A stretch of DNA of 7,872 bases from Prevotellaceae bacterium (GCA_031259645.1 JAIRLC010000048.1:1-7872); one strand, 5' to 3'. Counted from the stretch's first letter, positions 1 to 6,574 are shown. Translations and numbers: made by a program. Notes: generated by a model from the sequence alone, not told the origin.

Positions 1-1
1 C

Positions 2-496
2 CTCACGCCGCCATCCGGCATGCAGGCGCGGCCTACTACCGACTTCGCGAAAGAAAGCCTTTTCAATATTTTGGAGAACACCTACGATTTATCGGCCGTG
101 CGTGTGCTCGATTTGTTCGCAGGCACCGGGAGCATCAGTTTTGAATTTGCCTCGCGCGGATGTCCTTACATTGATACGATAGACATTCACCCGCTGCATC
201 ATAAATTTATTAAAGACACGGCGCAACAACTCCTTCTTCCGCAGTTGCATGCGCTACGGCTCAATGCGTTTGACTTTCCAAACATCTGCACGGTACAATA
301 CGACATTATTTTCGCCGATCCGCCTTACGACCTTGCCGGCGTGGATACCCTGCCCCAGCGCATTCTCGAAAAAAACCTGCTGAGTCCCGGCGGTGTGTTT
401 ATCCTTGAACACAGCCGGCAACACGATTTCAGCAGCCATCCCCGATGCAAGAAGCACAGGCATTACGGCAATGTGCATTTTTCTTTTTTTGAATAA
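2..496 (+). CDS. rsmD: 16S rRNA (guanine-N2)-methyltransferase RsmD, 5'-truncated by window edge
   Basis: RsmD family enzymes use S-adenosylmethionine to methylate N2 of G966 in 16S rRNA during 30S assembly in the cytoplasm. The frame is open from base 2, and the residues before the first in-window ATG (base 20) read LTPPSG and run straight into the family's N-terminal signature, ARPTTDFAKESLFNIL. The true start therefore lies left of the window. Visible motifs are the SAM-binding loop DLFAGTG (bases 110-130) and the catalytic DPPY (bases 317-328). About 164 residues are present, against roughly 180-190 in the full family, so only a short N-terminus is missing. The gene ends at TAA, 51 bases before the next promoter element. 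The family call is firm. The exact methylated guanine is taken from the family. Confidence 0.93.
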   Translation, partial: LTPPSGMQARPTTDFAKESLFNILENTYDLSAVRVLDLFAGTGSISFEFASRGCPYIDTIDIHPLHHKFIKDTAQQLLLPQLHALRLNAFDFPNICTVQYDIIFADPPYDLAGVDTLPQRILEKNLLSPGGVFILEHSRQHDFSSHPRCKKHRHYGNVHFSFFE

Positions 497-547
497 GAAA
501 AACTATACTTTTTTAAAAAAATCTCCTTAAGTAAACAAAACTTTTTG

Positions 548-555
548 TACCTTTG
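548..555 (+). promoter_or_regulatory. Bacteroidota-type -7 promoter element for the aldo/keto reductase unit
   Basis: TACCTTTG matches the Bacteroidota primary-sigma -7 consensus TAnnTTTG. No TTTG is seen 19-21 bases upstream, so the -33 half is weak or absent. The last base of the motif is 24 bases from the ATG at 580, almost the same spacing as at two other promoters in this window. A TTG inside this motif (553) could formally extend the downstream frame, but it would lie within the promoter. I saw no further TAnnTTTG between the next genes, so this is probably the promoter for everything up to 4519. Confidence 0.7.
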
Positions 556-579
556 TTTATTCTATCAATACCAACTTTT

Positions 580-1752
580 ATGAAAAATCTAAACCGTCGT
601 AACTTTCTGCGCCTGACAGCCGCCGGTAGCGCAGGACTGTTTATTCCCTCAAAACTTCCGGCTATGACAAACCGTACCGGCCAACCGGAAGAGGAAAAAA
701 TCAACATTGAACACCGCACATTGGGACGTACAGGTATCAAAGTGCCTATCTTGAGCATGGGCGTCATGCGTGCCGACAATCCGAATCTGGTGAAGGCTGC
801 CATACAGTCGGGCATTGTACATTTCGACACCGCACACAGCTATCAGGAAGGAAAAAACGAACTGATGCTGGGTAAGATTTTTAAAGACGTGCCGCGTGAA
901 TCGCTTGTAGTAGCTACAAAAATAAAAGTTGATCAGCGCAAAGGCATTTTCAGCAAAGATGCGCCGGAACAATTTCTGGAAAAGTTTAACATCAGCATGC
1001 AACGGTTAGGGCTGGATTACGTGGATATCCTCTATTTCCACGCCATCGACAGCCGGGAAGCCACCCTGCACGAGCCCATCCTGAAAGTGATGCAGGACTT
1101 GAAAGCGCAAGGCCGCACAAAAAACATTGGGGTATCGACACATTCCAATGAGCCGGAGGTCATCAATGCCGCTGTAGATAGCGGCGTGTATGACGTGGTG
1201 CTGACCGCATATAATTTCAAACAAAAGCACCTGCCCGAATTAAACGCCGCCATTGACCGCGCCGCCGCCGCCGGATTGGGAGTAGTGGCCATGAAAACAA
1301 TGGCCGGCGCAAAAGACATCAACATCCCCGCTGCCTTGAAGTGGGTGTTCCGAAACAAGAATATACACACGACAATTCCCGGTTTCACGGCATTCGACGA
1401 ACTGGACGTGTGCTTGGCCTGCGCCACCGATCCGCAACTGACCGGCGATGAAAAAAATTACCTGGCACAAGCCGACGTAGCGCCTTCGCTCTATTGTCAA
1501 CAATGTAACAGTTGTACGACACAATGTACCAAACACCTTCCTATCCCCGATTTGATGCGGGCTTACATGTATAACTACGGGTACCGTTACCCGGCAGAAG
1601 CAAGAACACTGGTGGCTTCGTTGCATTTATCAAGCAACCCGTGTACCTCTTGCACATCGTGCAAAGTGAAATGCACCAACGGATTTGCAGTGGCCGAAAA
1701 AGTGCGCGACATCGCCCGTATTGCCGCCGTCCCACGAGAATTTTTAACCTAA
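580..1752 (+). CDS. Tat-signal aldo/keto reductase with two C-terminal [4Fe-4S] motifs
   Basis: This is a 390-residue predicted oxidoreductase; its substrate is unknown. The start at 580 is preferred because it puts a twin-arginine signal at the N-terminus (NRRNFLRL, Arg6-Arg7, then a hydrophobic stretch to about residue 22) and leaves the promoter outside the gene. The aldo/keto reductase barrel spans about residues 45-290, with the catalytic tetrad recognisable as Asp83, Tyr88, Lys114 and His154. The C-terminus carries two CX2CX2CX3C motifs, Cys306/309/312/316 and Cys355/358/361/365, as expected for two cubane clusters. This architecture is known among Fe-S aldo/keto reductases; the Tat signal fits export of a pre-folded, cofactor-loaded protein. 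The DUF6599-like gene follows after 10 bases and is also exported, which suggests they work together. The physiological electron partner cannot be read from the sequence. Confidence 0.9.
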   Translation: MKNLNRRNFLRLTAAGSAGLFIPSKLPAMTNRTGQPEEEKINIEHRTLGRTGIKVPILSMGVMRADNPNLVKAAIQSGIVHFDTAHSYQEGKNELMLGKIFKDVPRESLVVATKIKVDQRKGIFSKDAPEQFLEKFNISMQRLGLDYVDILYFHAIDSREATLHEPILKVMQDLKAQGRTKNIGVSTHSNEPEVINAAVDSGVYDVVLTAYNFKQKHLPELNAAIDRAAAAGLGVVAMKTMAGAKDINIPAALKWVFRNKNIHTTIPGFTAFDELDVCLACATDPQLTGDEKNYLAQADVAPSLYCQQCNSCTTQCTKHLPIPDLMRAYMYNYGYRYPAEARTLVASLHLSSNPCTSCTSCKVKCTNGFAVAEKVRDIARIAAVPREFLT

Positions 1753-1762
1753 ACGAAGCGCA

Positions 1763-2572
1763 ATGAAACGACTACTTTATCTTCTCTTCCTGTTGCCGGC
1801 AGCCACAGCAGCCGCACAAACGCCCGCACAATTGCGCGCCTACCTGCCCGAAGTGGAAGGTTGGACTATTGCAGACAAGGTAGAGTCATTCACGCCCGAA
1901 AATTTATATGACCGTATCAACGGTGCGGCCGACGCTTTCTTAGCCTGCAATTTTGCGGAAATGACGCAGCTCAGTTACAATCGTGTGCACAGCGATACGT
2001 ACATTACCATACAATGTTACCGCCACGACACGCCGCCCGACGCCTACTGCATTTACGCCGGCGAACGTTTCCCCGATGCGGAATTTCTGACCATCGGCGC
2101 AGAAGGATACCGCGAGCCGCAAGTGCTGAATTTCTTGTCGGGCAACGTGTATGTGAAAATGGAAACGCACGACAAGAGCGCCGAAGCAGGTGAAGCGATA
2201 GAAAAAATTGCACGCACGCTGGCTAAAAAAATTGATGCGGCATCAACGCTTCCCGCCTTGCTACAGCGATTGCCGGAAGCCAACAAGGTGGAACATTCGG
2301 AATTGTATGTTTCGCAAAGTTTTTTGGCGCACAAATTTCTACATTCGGCGTATATGGCGCAATACCGGGAAGACGGCAACGAATACCGCCAGTTTATCAT
2401 TGACGCCGGGACGCCCGACGCCGCCAAGCAAATGATAAAGGAATATCTTGCTTTCGCCAAACAAGAGGCCGAACCGAAAGAAAAAGAACTGATCACCATC
2501 AACGACCGCTACAACGGGCGTGTGGATATGACTTGGGACGGACCGTATATCACCGGCCGCACGTACGAATGA
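1763..2572 (+). CDS. Secreted DUF6599-like protein
   Basis: The product is 269 residues of unknown function. Residues 1-18 form a clear signal peptide: Lys-Arg, then a Leu-rich core, then Ala-rich, with likely cleavage before Gln19. The mature region begins with a segment resembling the DUF6599 family: a Leu-Pro...Gly-Trp motif near residues 28-34, followed by NLYDRINGAADAFL at about 47-60. No catalytic motif or metal site stands out. I assign the family from memory of this segment; a profile search would settle it. The start lies 10 bases after the aldo/keto reductase stop, indicating one transcript, and both products leave the cytoplasm. A partner or accessory role for the reductase is a reasonable inference only. 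The stop codon touches the repeat tract that follows. Confidence 0.72.
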   Translation: MKRLLYLLFLLPAATAAAQTPAQLRAYLPEVEGWTIADKVESFTPENLYDRINGAADAFLACNFAEMTQLSYNRVHSDTYITIQCYRHDTPPDAYCIYAGERFPDAEFLTIGAEGYREPQVLNFLSGNVYVKMETHDKSAEAGEAIEKIARTLAKKIDAASTLPALLQRLPEANKVEHSELYVSQSFLAHKFLHSAYMAQYREDGNEYRQFIIDAGTPDAAKQMIKEYLAFAKQEAEPKEKELITINDRYNGRVDMTWDGPYITGRTYE

Positions 2573-2637
2573 CACAGATTACACGGATTAGTATGGATTA
2601 CACAGATTACACGGATTAGTATGGATTACACGGATTG
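2573..2637 (+). repeat. 28-bp tandem repeat, 2.3 copies
   Basis: Two perfect 28-base copies lie at 2573-2600 and 2601-2628, followed by a partial copy (CACGGATT) to about 2637. Each copy is built from three related pieces of 9, 9 and 10 bases, all ending in GATTA: CACAGATTA, CACGGATTA and GTATGGATTA. The array starts on the base after the DUF6599-like stop codon. It has no long spacers and no dyad, so it is not a CRISPR or a terminator. Similar ACAGATTACACGGATT strings occur, as I recall, in intergenic DNA of other Bacteroidota. Function is unknown; slippage-prone intergenic satellite DNA is the simplest reading. Confidence 0.9.
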
Positions 2638-2646
2638 CGCAAATAA

Positions 2647-2673
2647 ACAGTTAAACAACTCGACAGTTAAACA
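2647..2673 (+). repeat. 11-bp direct repeat ahead of the deoxyhypusine-synthase-like gene
   Basis: ACAGTTAAACA occurs twice, at 2647-2657 and 2663-2673, with a 16-base period. It sits between the 28-bp array and the ATG at 2682. The copies lie where a leader or ribosome-loading region would be, but no TAnnTTTG promoter is visible in this spacer. They could be a second short satellite or a protein-binding site; nothing in the sequence decides between these. Confidence 0.75.
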
Positions 2674-2681
2674 TAAATAAC

Positions 2682-3728
2682 ATGAAAACATTATTAAAAG
2701 ACCTCGTTAAACACATTGATATTACAAAAATCGATTCGACGGCCATCGTTGATGCGATGCGCGACATGTCGTTTTCATCGCGCGACACAGCCCGTGCGGC
2801 CGACATCCTGCAAATGATGATCAAGAACAAAAATTGCAGCAATTGGTTAATTCTGGCCGGCAGCACCGGCGCCGGCGGCTGCATGCAGGTGTATGCCGAT
2901 ATGGTGCGCTTCCGCATGATTGATTGCGTGGTGGCCACCGGTGCTTCCATCATCGACATGGATTTCTTCGAAGCGCTGGGCTACAAGCATTACAAAGGCA
3001 CACCGTTTGTGGATGACAGTATGCTGCGGAAAAACTATATCGACCGCATATACGACACGTACATTGATGAAGACGAACTGCAAGTGTGCGACGCCACAGT
3101 AAAGAAAATTGCCGACACGCTGGAGCCCCGCCCCTACTCGTCGCGTGAATTTATTTGGAACATGGGCGCGTGGCTGACTAAACATGCCAAGAAGAAAAAT
3201 TCTCTAATCCAAACGTGCTACGAACATCAAGTGCCGATTTTCGTACCGGCTTTCTCGGATTGCAGCGCCGGCTTCGGGCTCGTACTGCATCAGGTTGAAC
3301 AGATGAAAAAAGGGAAGCCCTACTTGACGTTAGACTCGGTGGCCGATTTTCGCGAATTGACACAAGTTAAGTTGAAAGCAAAGACCACCGGCCTGTTTAT
3401 GGTAGGCGGCGGCGTGCCGAAAAATTTCGCCCAAGATACCGTGGTATGCGCCGAAGTATTGGGCTATGATGTGCCGATGCACCAATATGCTGTGCAAATC
3501 ACCGTGGCCGACCCGCGCGACGGCGCTTGCTCAAGTTCTACATTGAAAGAGGCCTCCTCGTGGGGCAAGGTGCAAACCGTGCACGAACAAATGGTATATG
3601 CAGAAGCCACCACTGTGGTGCCGCTGATTGCAAGCTATGCCTATCATCAAGGCGATTGGAAAAAACGCAAAGCATTTGCATGGGCCAACCTGTTCGCGAA
3701 AAAGACGCCGGCGAAAACAAAAAAATGA
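2682..3728 (+). CDS. Deoxyhypusine synthase-like protein
   Basis: This 348-residue protein belongs to the deoxyhypusine synthase fold family. In eukaryotes and archaea the enzyme uses NAD and spermidine to modify eIF5A/aIF5A. Bacteria lack that protein, and some bacterial homologues are reported to make homospermidine or related polyamines. Recognisable segments are GSTGAGG (60-66, nucleotide-binding side), VVATGASIIDMDFF (83-96), the PAFSD segment with Asp193, GGGVPKNF (242-249), and SSWGK with Lys296 matching the lysine that carries the covalent imine intermediate. The chemistry is therefore likely preserved. In eukaryotic enzymes the segment after GGG reads K-H-H; here it is K-N-F, suggesting changed substrate handling. 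The start follows A/T-rich leader DNA with no clear Shine-Dalgarno. The next gene overlaps its stop as ATGA, so translation is probably coupled. The substrate is uncertain. Confidence 0.88.
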   Translation: MKTLLKDLVKHIDITKIDSTAIVDAMRDMSFSSRDTARAADILQMMIKNKNCSNWLILAGSTGAGGCMQVYADMVRFRMIDCVVATGASIIDMDFFEALGYKHYKGTPFVDDSMLRKNYIDRIYDTYIDEDELQVCDATVKKIADTLEPRPYSSREFIWNMGAWLTKHAKKKNSLIQTCYEHQVPIFVPAFSDCSAGFGLVLHQVEQMKKGKPYLTLDSVADFRELTQVKLKAKTTGLFMVGGGVPKNFAQDTVVCAEVLGYDVPMHQYAVQITVADPRDGACSSSTLKEASSWGKVQTVHEQMVYAEATTVVPLIASYAYHQGDWKKRKAFAWANLFAKKTPAKTKK

Positions 3729-4519
3729 GCACGTTTCTCCATAACGCCGCAGCTTTTTTAAGTGCGCTGGATGTGGAGCATTACATAGACCTGCCGTTTG
3801 TACATTTCCCACAACGGCAGGTTTCTTTTCATCTAAATCCCTTGGCGCCGTGCAACGAGCCGCTGTATTTTCAGGAGTTGTCTGTGAATTATGAACAACA
3901 AGGCATCCGGCTTATTCAATTGTGGGAAGATGTGTGGAACCGGCAACAAAAAATTGTGGAGGCACGTATTCATACCCTTTTGGGAAACGCAGTACGTATT
4001 TTTGCACGACACACCACAGCGGCGCGCATAAACAAAACCGCGCTTGACGGGTTTATGATGCAAAATCATCTACATGGAAGCCCGCAAGCCAAGTATAAAT
4101 ATGGCTTGTGCCGCAATAACGTGTTGGTGGCCGCCGCCTCTTTCAGCGCGTGCCGTCCCATGCTGCGCCACGGCAAACCCTACGACTCGTATGAACTCAT
4201 ACGCTTTGCCAGCCTCGCCTCACACACCGTGGTAGGCGGACTAAGCAAGCTGCTGGCACAATTTGTCCACGAAGTGCACCCCGGCGACATCATGAGCTAT
4301 GCCGACCGCGACTGGTCAACCGGATGGAGCTATGAGCAGTTGGGTTTTACGTTTGCCGGAAATACGCCGCCGCAGGCGTTCCTTATTCATCCCGACGAAC
4401 AAATACGCTACTATCCTCACCGGCTGCCCAACGGCACAACCGCCGAAACCCTGCGCCGGAAAGGTTATTTCACCATTTACAATGCGGGAAATAAAAAGTA
4501 TGTCAAATTAATGTGCTAA
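3725..4519 (+). CDS. Protein related to the C-terminal half of phage Hef-like homing endonucleases
   Basis: The product is 264 residues. The frame is open from 3527, but the ATG at 3725 overlapping the upstream TGA (ATGA) is the natural start; the extension would overlap the previous gene by about 200 bases. Residues 60-100 (GIRLIQLWEDVWNRQQKIVEARI, then IFARHTTAARI) resemble the end of the VSR-like nuclease domain and linker of T4-type Hef-like proteins. Residues 108-216 (NHLHG, KYKYGL, ELIRFAS, VVGGLSKLL, SYADRDWSTGWSYEQLGF) resemble the domain that follows it in those phage proteins, possibly an acetyltransferase-like fold. The first 60 residues show no recognisable E...D...ExK or VSR-type active site, so cutting activity is doubtful. 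The similarity is recalled, not computed. A role linked to the preceding enzyme is suggested only by translational coupling. Confidence 0.65.
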   Translation: MSTFLHNAAAFLSALDVEHYIDLPFVHFPQRQVSFHLNPLAPCNEPLYFQELSVNYEQQGIRLIQLWEDVWNRQQKIVEARIHTLLGNAVRIFARHTTAARINKTALDGFMMQNHLHGSPQAKYKYGLCRNNVLVAAASFSACRPMLRHGKPYDSYELIRFASLASHTVVGGLSKLLAQFVHEVHPGDIMSYADRDWSTGWSYEQLGFTFAGNTPPQAFLIHPDEQIRYYPHRLPNGTTAETLRRKGYFTIYNAGNKKYVKLMC

Positions 4520-4529
4520 CCCGCGCGGG
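4520..4529. other. GC-rich 10-bp palindrome between the operon end and the cdd promoter
   Basis: CCCGCGCGGG is a perfect palindrome beginning one base after the stop codon of the preceding gene, followed by a T-rich stretch (GTTTGTTATTT). It may act as a poor intrinsic terminator, with CCC/GGG pairing around GCGC, or as a binding site next to the cdd -33 element. The stem is too short and the T-run too broken to call a terminator with confidence. Confidence 0.35.
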
Positions 4530-4532
4530 GAG

Positions 4533-4563
4533 TTTGTTATTTCTAAAAACTTCTGTAACTTTG
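4533..4563 (+). promoter_or_regulatory. Bacteroidota promoter of cdd (TTTG-N19-TAACTTTG)
   Basis: The -33 TTTG is at 4533-4536 and the -7 TAACTTTG at 4556-4563, with a 19-base spacer, a full match to the Bacteroidota primary-sigma promoter. The motif ends 23 bases before the cdd ATG, implying a 5' leader of only some 16-18 bases. It separates cdd from the upstream four-gene unit. Confidence 0.85.
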
Positions 4564-4586
4564 TAAAAAATCGCTGTGAGTTAAGT

Positions 4587-5066
4587 ATGAAAGAAAAGAA
4601 ATTAGAAATTACCGTATATGAAGCGGACAATGTAAAAGAGTTAGCGCCGGCCGACAGCGCATTGTTACACGAGGCTATTAACGCGACCAAAAATGCGTAT
4701 GCGCCTTATTCAAAATTCAATGTGGGCGCGGCCGTTTTGCTCGACAACGGTGAAATTATACATGGCAGCAACCAGGAAAACGCCGCCTACCCTTCGGGTT
4801 TGTGTGCCGAGCGGGTGGCTTTATTTTATGCCAATTCGCGTTACCCCAACGTGGCTATAAAAGCAATAGCGGTTAATTCTACCGTCAACGGAAAAGAAAA
4901 TCACGACCCCGTGTATCCTTGCGGCGATTGCCGCCAAGTGCTGCTCGAATGTGAAAACCGCTTCGGCAAACCTATTAAAGTGATTATGGGCAGCGCCTCG
5001 AAAATACAAGCGGTACGTAGCATCAAAGACTTGTTACCCCTCAGTTTCGTATTGAAAAGAGAATAA
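4587..5066 (+). CDS. cdd: Cytidine deaminase
   Basis: This enzyme hydrolytically deaminates cytidine and deoxycytidine to uridine and deoxyuridine in cytoplasmic pyrimidine salvage. The 159 residues fit the small, homotetrameric class. Zinc ligands and the catalytic acid are clear: Cys73-Ala-Glu75 (Glu75 is the proton shuttle) and PCGDC, with Cys112 and Cys115, followed by Arg116-Gln117. The ribose-binding segments FNVGAAVL (44-51) and the N-x-E-N at 62-65 are also present. Residues 1-24 form a short extension before the usual start of the fold. It has its own strong promoter 23 bases upstream. Its stop codon directly abuts the stop of the convergent gene. No key residue is missing. Confidence 0.96.
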   Translation: MKEKKLEITVYEADNVKELAPADSALLHEAINATKNAYAPYSKFNVGAAVLLDNGEIIHGSNQENAAYPSGLCAERVALFYANSRYPNVAIKAIAVNSTVNGKENHDPVYPCGDCRQVLLECENRFGKPIKVIMGSASKIQAVRSIKDLLPLSFVLKRE

Positions 5067-6503
5067 TTATTCGGCCGAAGTGAGCTGATTAAGCCATAAT
5101 TCCAAGCTGCTTTGCTGAAGGTCTTTCACCACAACGACCTTGTCTTTATCAAGCAAATAAATCATGGGGATGGCATGCAGGTCGTATTTACCGTAAATGT
5201 CGGCCGTTTCGTCGGCGTCCCATGCGTTGATCCAGTCGAGGTATTTATTTTCCATCACATATTTCATCCATACATCCTTGTCGCGATCCACGTACACGGC
5301 AAACACTTGTACACCCTTGTTTTTATAATCCTGATAAGTCTTATGCACTTTGGGCGTAATTTCTGCGCAGGCGCCGCATTGCGGATTATAAAAATACAAT
5401 ACGGTATAGGCGGCTTGCACATCATAAAGCGACATAGCGTTCCCGGCCAGGTCACTCAACTTCAATTCGGTGGCTTTGTCCCCCACCGGATTCATGGCTG
5501 CCAATTTGATGTTGAACGCCACCTTATCGACATACGCGGAATCCCACATTTCAGGCCGGCCAACGATATAGTTCTCTCCTACTTCCAAATATAGCCCTTC
5601 CAATTCCGGATAAGGAACATTTTTATACAAGTCATAAAGTTCGCGCACCGTATAGCGATACAGCGGTTTATTGTCTTTCAGTTTCTCCATCAGTCGCGCC
5701 ATTTGTCCGGTTGTTTCCTGTCTTTCCGGTTTAAGCAATCGCGTGAAATAGGTAGTTAAAGCCTGCGAATAGAAAGGCATTTGCAACAGATAGGGTGAAG
5801 AAAATTGATAGTTATCAAAGAAATGGTCTCTGAAAAAAGTGTAATAATAATTCTGCTGCAACGAATCGATATTGGCCGAAGAATCGGCAACCGTGAAAGG
5901 CGCCGGCTCCGGCTCACGGATAGATGAAATAAACAGCGCGATCATTTTTCCGGAATGGGCTGTTTCTATCTCCGTCCATTTGTTTTTCACTTCCCGAATC
6001 AAGGTTTCCATCTGCACATCGAGTAGCGCCAATGAATCAGCATGTTCGCCGTTGCTTTGGATGCGTTGCTGTAACTGCTGGCGCCGCATTTGCCTCTCCC
6101 GCATAAAACGGAGATACCCGGCCAACGCCTGATTTTCGGGGGAACCTGTAAACTGTGCAGAAGCCAGTCCTTCATTAAGGTTATATTGTATGCTGAACGA
6201 TTGCGGCTCGCCCTCCGAAAGAAAAAAATCAAGCGTACGACCAGCAATATCTACACAATACATCCCAACGGGCAGCAACGTATCGCTATGGAAAGACAGT
6301 TGTCCTCCTTCCCTTACGATAGAAGTATCAATCGTTTCCTGTTTGGGACGGTATGCTTTCAGCAGTGCCGTGTCGCCGGCCTGTACCCCGTCAAGCGTTA
6401 TGGTAATTGAATTTTTCAGGGACTTATCCATTGTTCGTTGTTGCGCAAACGAATTGTCCATTATAAACATGCACCCCAACAATAAAACAAATATTTTCTT
6501 CAT
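5067..6503 (-). CDS. Secreted thioredoxin-like protein with DUF4369/DUF5106-type N-terminal region
   Basis: The product is 478 residues and extracytoplasmic. The signal sequence runs to about residue 20 with likely cleavage FA|QQ; a Leu-Leu-Gly-Cys at 8-11 makes a lipoprotein a less likely alternative. Residues about 30-120 look like the DUF4369 beta-rich domain common in Bacteroidota thioredoxin proteins. About 125-330 is a helical region resembling DUF5106, with a strongly charged, Gln/Arg-rich stretch at 131-150. About 340-478 is a TlpA/thioredoxin fold with active site Cys376-Gly-Ala-Cys379 and the cis-proline Pro446 in AIPMIYLLD. It probably reduces or isomerises disulfides in periplasmic or surface proteins; the partner is unknown. 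It is transcribed divergently from the glucosaminidase gene, from an overlapping promoter, and ends flush against cdd. Confidence 0.87.
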   Translation of the reverse strand: MKKIFVLLLGCMFIMDNSFAQQRTMDKSLKNSITITLDGVQAGDTALLKAYRPKQETIDTSIVREGGQLSFHSDTLLPVGMYCVDIAGRTLDFFLSEGEPQSFSIQYNLNEGLASAQFTGSPENQALAGYLRFMRERQMRRQQLQQRIQSNGEHADSLALLDVQMETLIREVKNKWTEIETAHSGKMIALFISSIREPEPAPFTVADSSANIDSLQQNYYYTFFRDHFFDNYQFSSPYLLQMPFYSQALTTYFTRLLKPERQETTGQMARLMEKLKDNKPLYRYTVRELYDLYKNVPYPELEGLYLEVGENYIVGRPEMWDSAYVDKVAFNIKLAAMNPVGDKATELKLSDLAGNAMSLYDVQAAYTVLYFYNPQCGACAEITPKVHKTYQDYKNKGVQVFAVYVDRDKDVWMKYVMENKYLDWINAWDADETADIYGKYDLHAIPMIYLLDKDKVVVVKDLQQSSLELWLNQLTSAE

Positions 6504-6543
6504 TTTTTAAATTATTTTATGAAATTATAACCATTATATCATG

Positions 6544-6574
6544 CAAATTTATACTTTTGTATTGGATTTTCAAA
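6544..6574 (-). promoter_or_regulatory. Bacteroidota promoter of the thioredoxin-like gene (TTTG-N19-TAAATTTG)
   Basis: On the minus strand the -33 TTTG lies at 6571-6574 and the -7 TAAATTTG at 6544-6551, with a 19-base spacer, a full consensus match. The -7 element is 40 bases from the start codon at 6503. The element overlaps the opposing promoter at 6552-6559 completely. Confidence 0.78.
6552..6559 (+). promoter_or_regulatory. -7 promoter element of the glucosaminidase-LysM gene
   Basis: TACTTTTG matches TAnnTTTG and ends 23 bases before the ATG at 6583, the same spacing as at cdd. There is no TTTG at the proper -33 distance. It lies inside the spacer of the minus-strand promoter, so polymerase probably cannot occupy both at once. 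A small dyad, ATAC-TTTT-GTAT (6551-6562), is centred here and could be an operator. Confidence 0.65.

Noticed and set aside
478..502. Possible terminator after rsmD: TTTTTCTT pairing with AAGAAAAA
   Set aside because: The 8-bp stem is almost all A-T with a 9-base loop and no GC core, so it is unlikely to stop polymerase by itself.
553..579. TTG-initiated 9-residue N-terminal extension of the aldo/keto reductase
   Set aside because: The TTG lies inside the TACCTTTG promoter element, and the extension would bury the twin-arginine signal away from the N-terminus.
1032..1427. 131-residue minus-strand open frame opposite the aldo/keto reductase
   Set aside because: The plus strand encodes the conserved barrel here; the antisense frame has no start signal or recognisable motif.
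2053..2502. 149-residue minus-strand open frame opposite the DUF6599-like gene
   Set aside because: It is antisense to a gene with a signal peptide and family motif, lacks any recognisable domain or promoter, and has low-complexity Ser/Ala/Cys-rich content.
2573..2673. CRISPR-like array
   Set aside because: The repeats abut directly without unique spacers, and no cas genes are nearby.
3527..3724. 66-residue upstream extension of the Hef-like-domain gene
   Set aside because: It overlaps the conserved C-terminus of the deoxyhypusine-synthase-like protein, including its catalytic lysine region; the ATGA-overlapping start is the usual arrangement.
5112..5594. 160-residue plus-strand open frame opposite the thioredoxin domain
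   Set aside because: It is an antisense shadow of the conserved CGAC-containing domain; it is His/Ile/Val-rich with no family resemblance.
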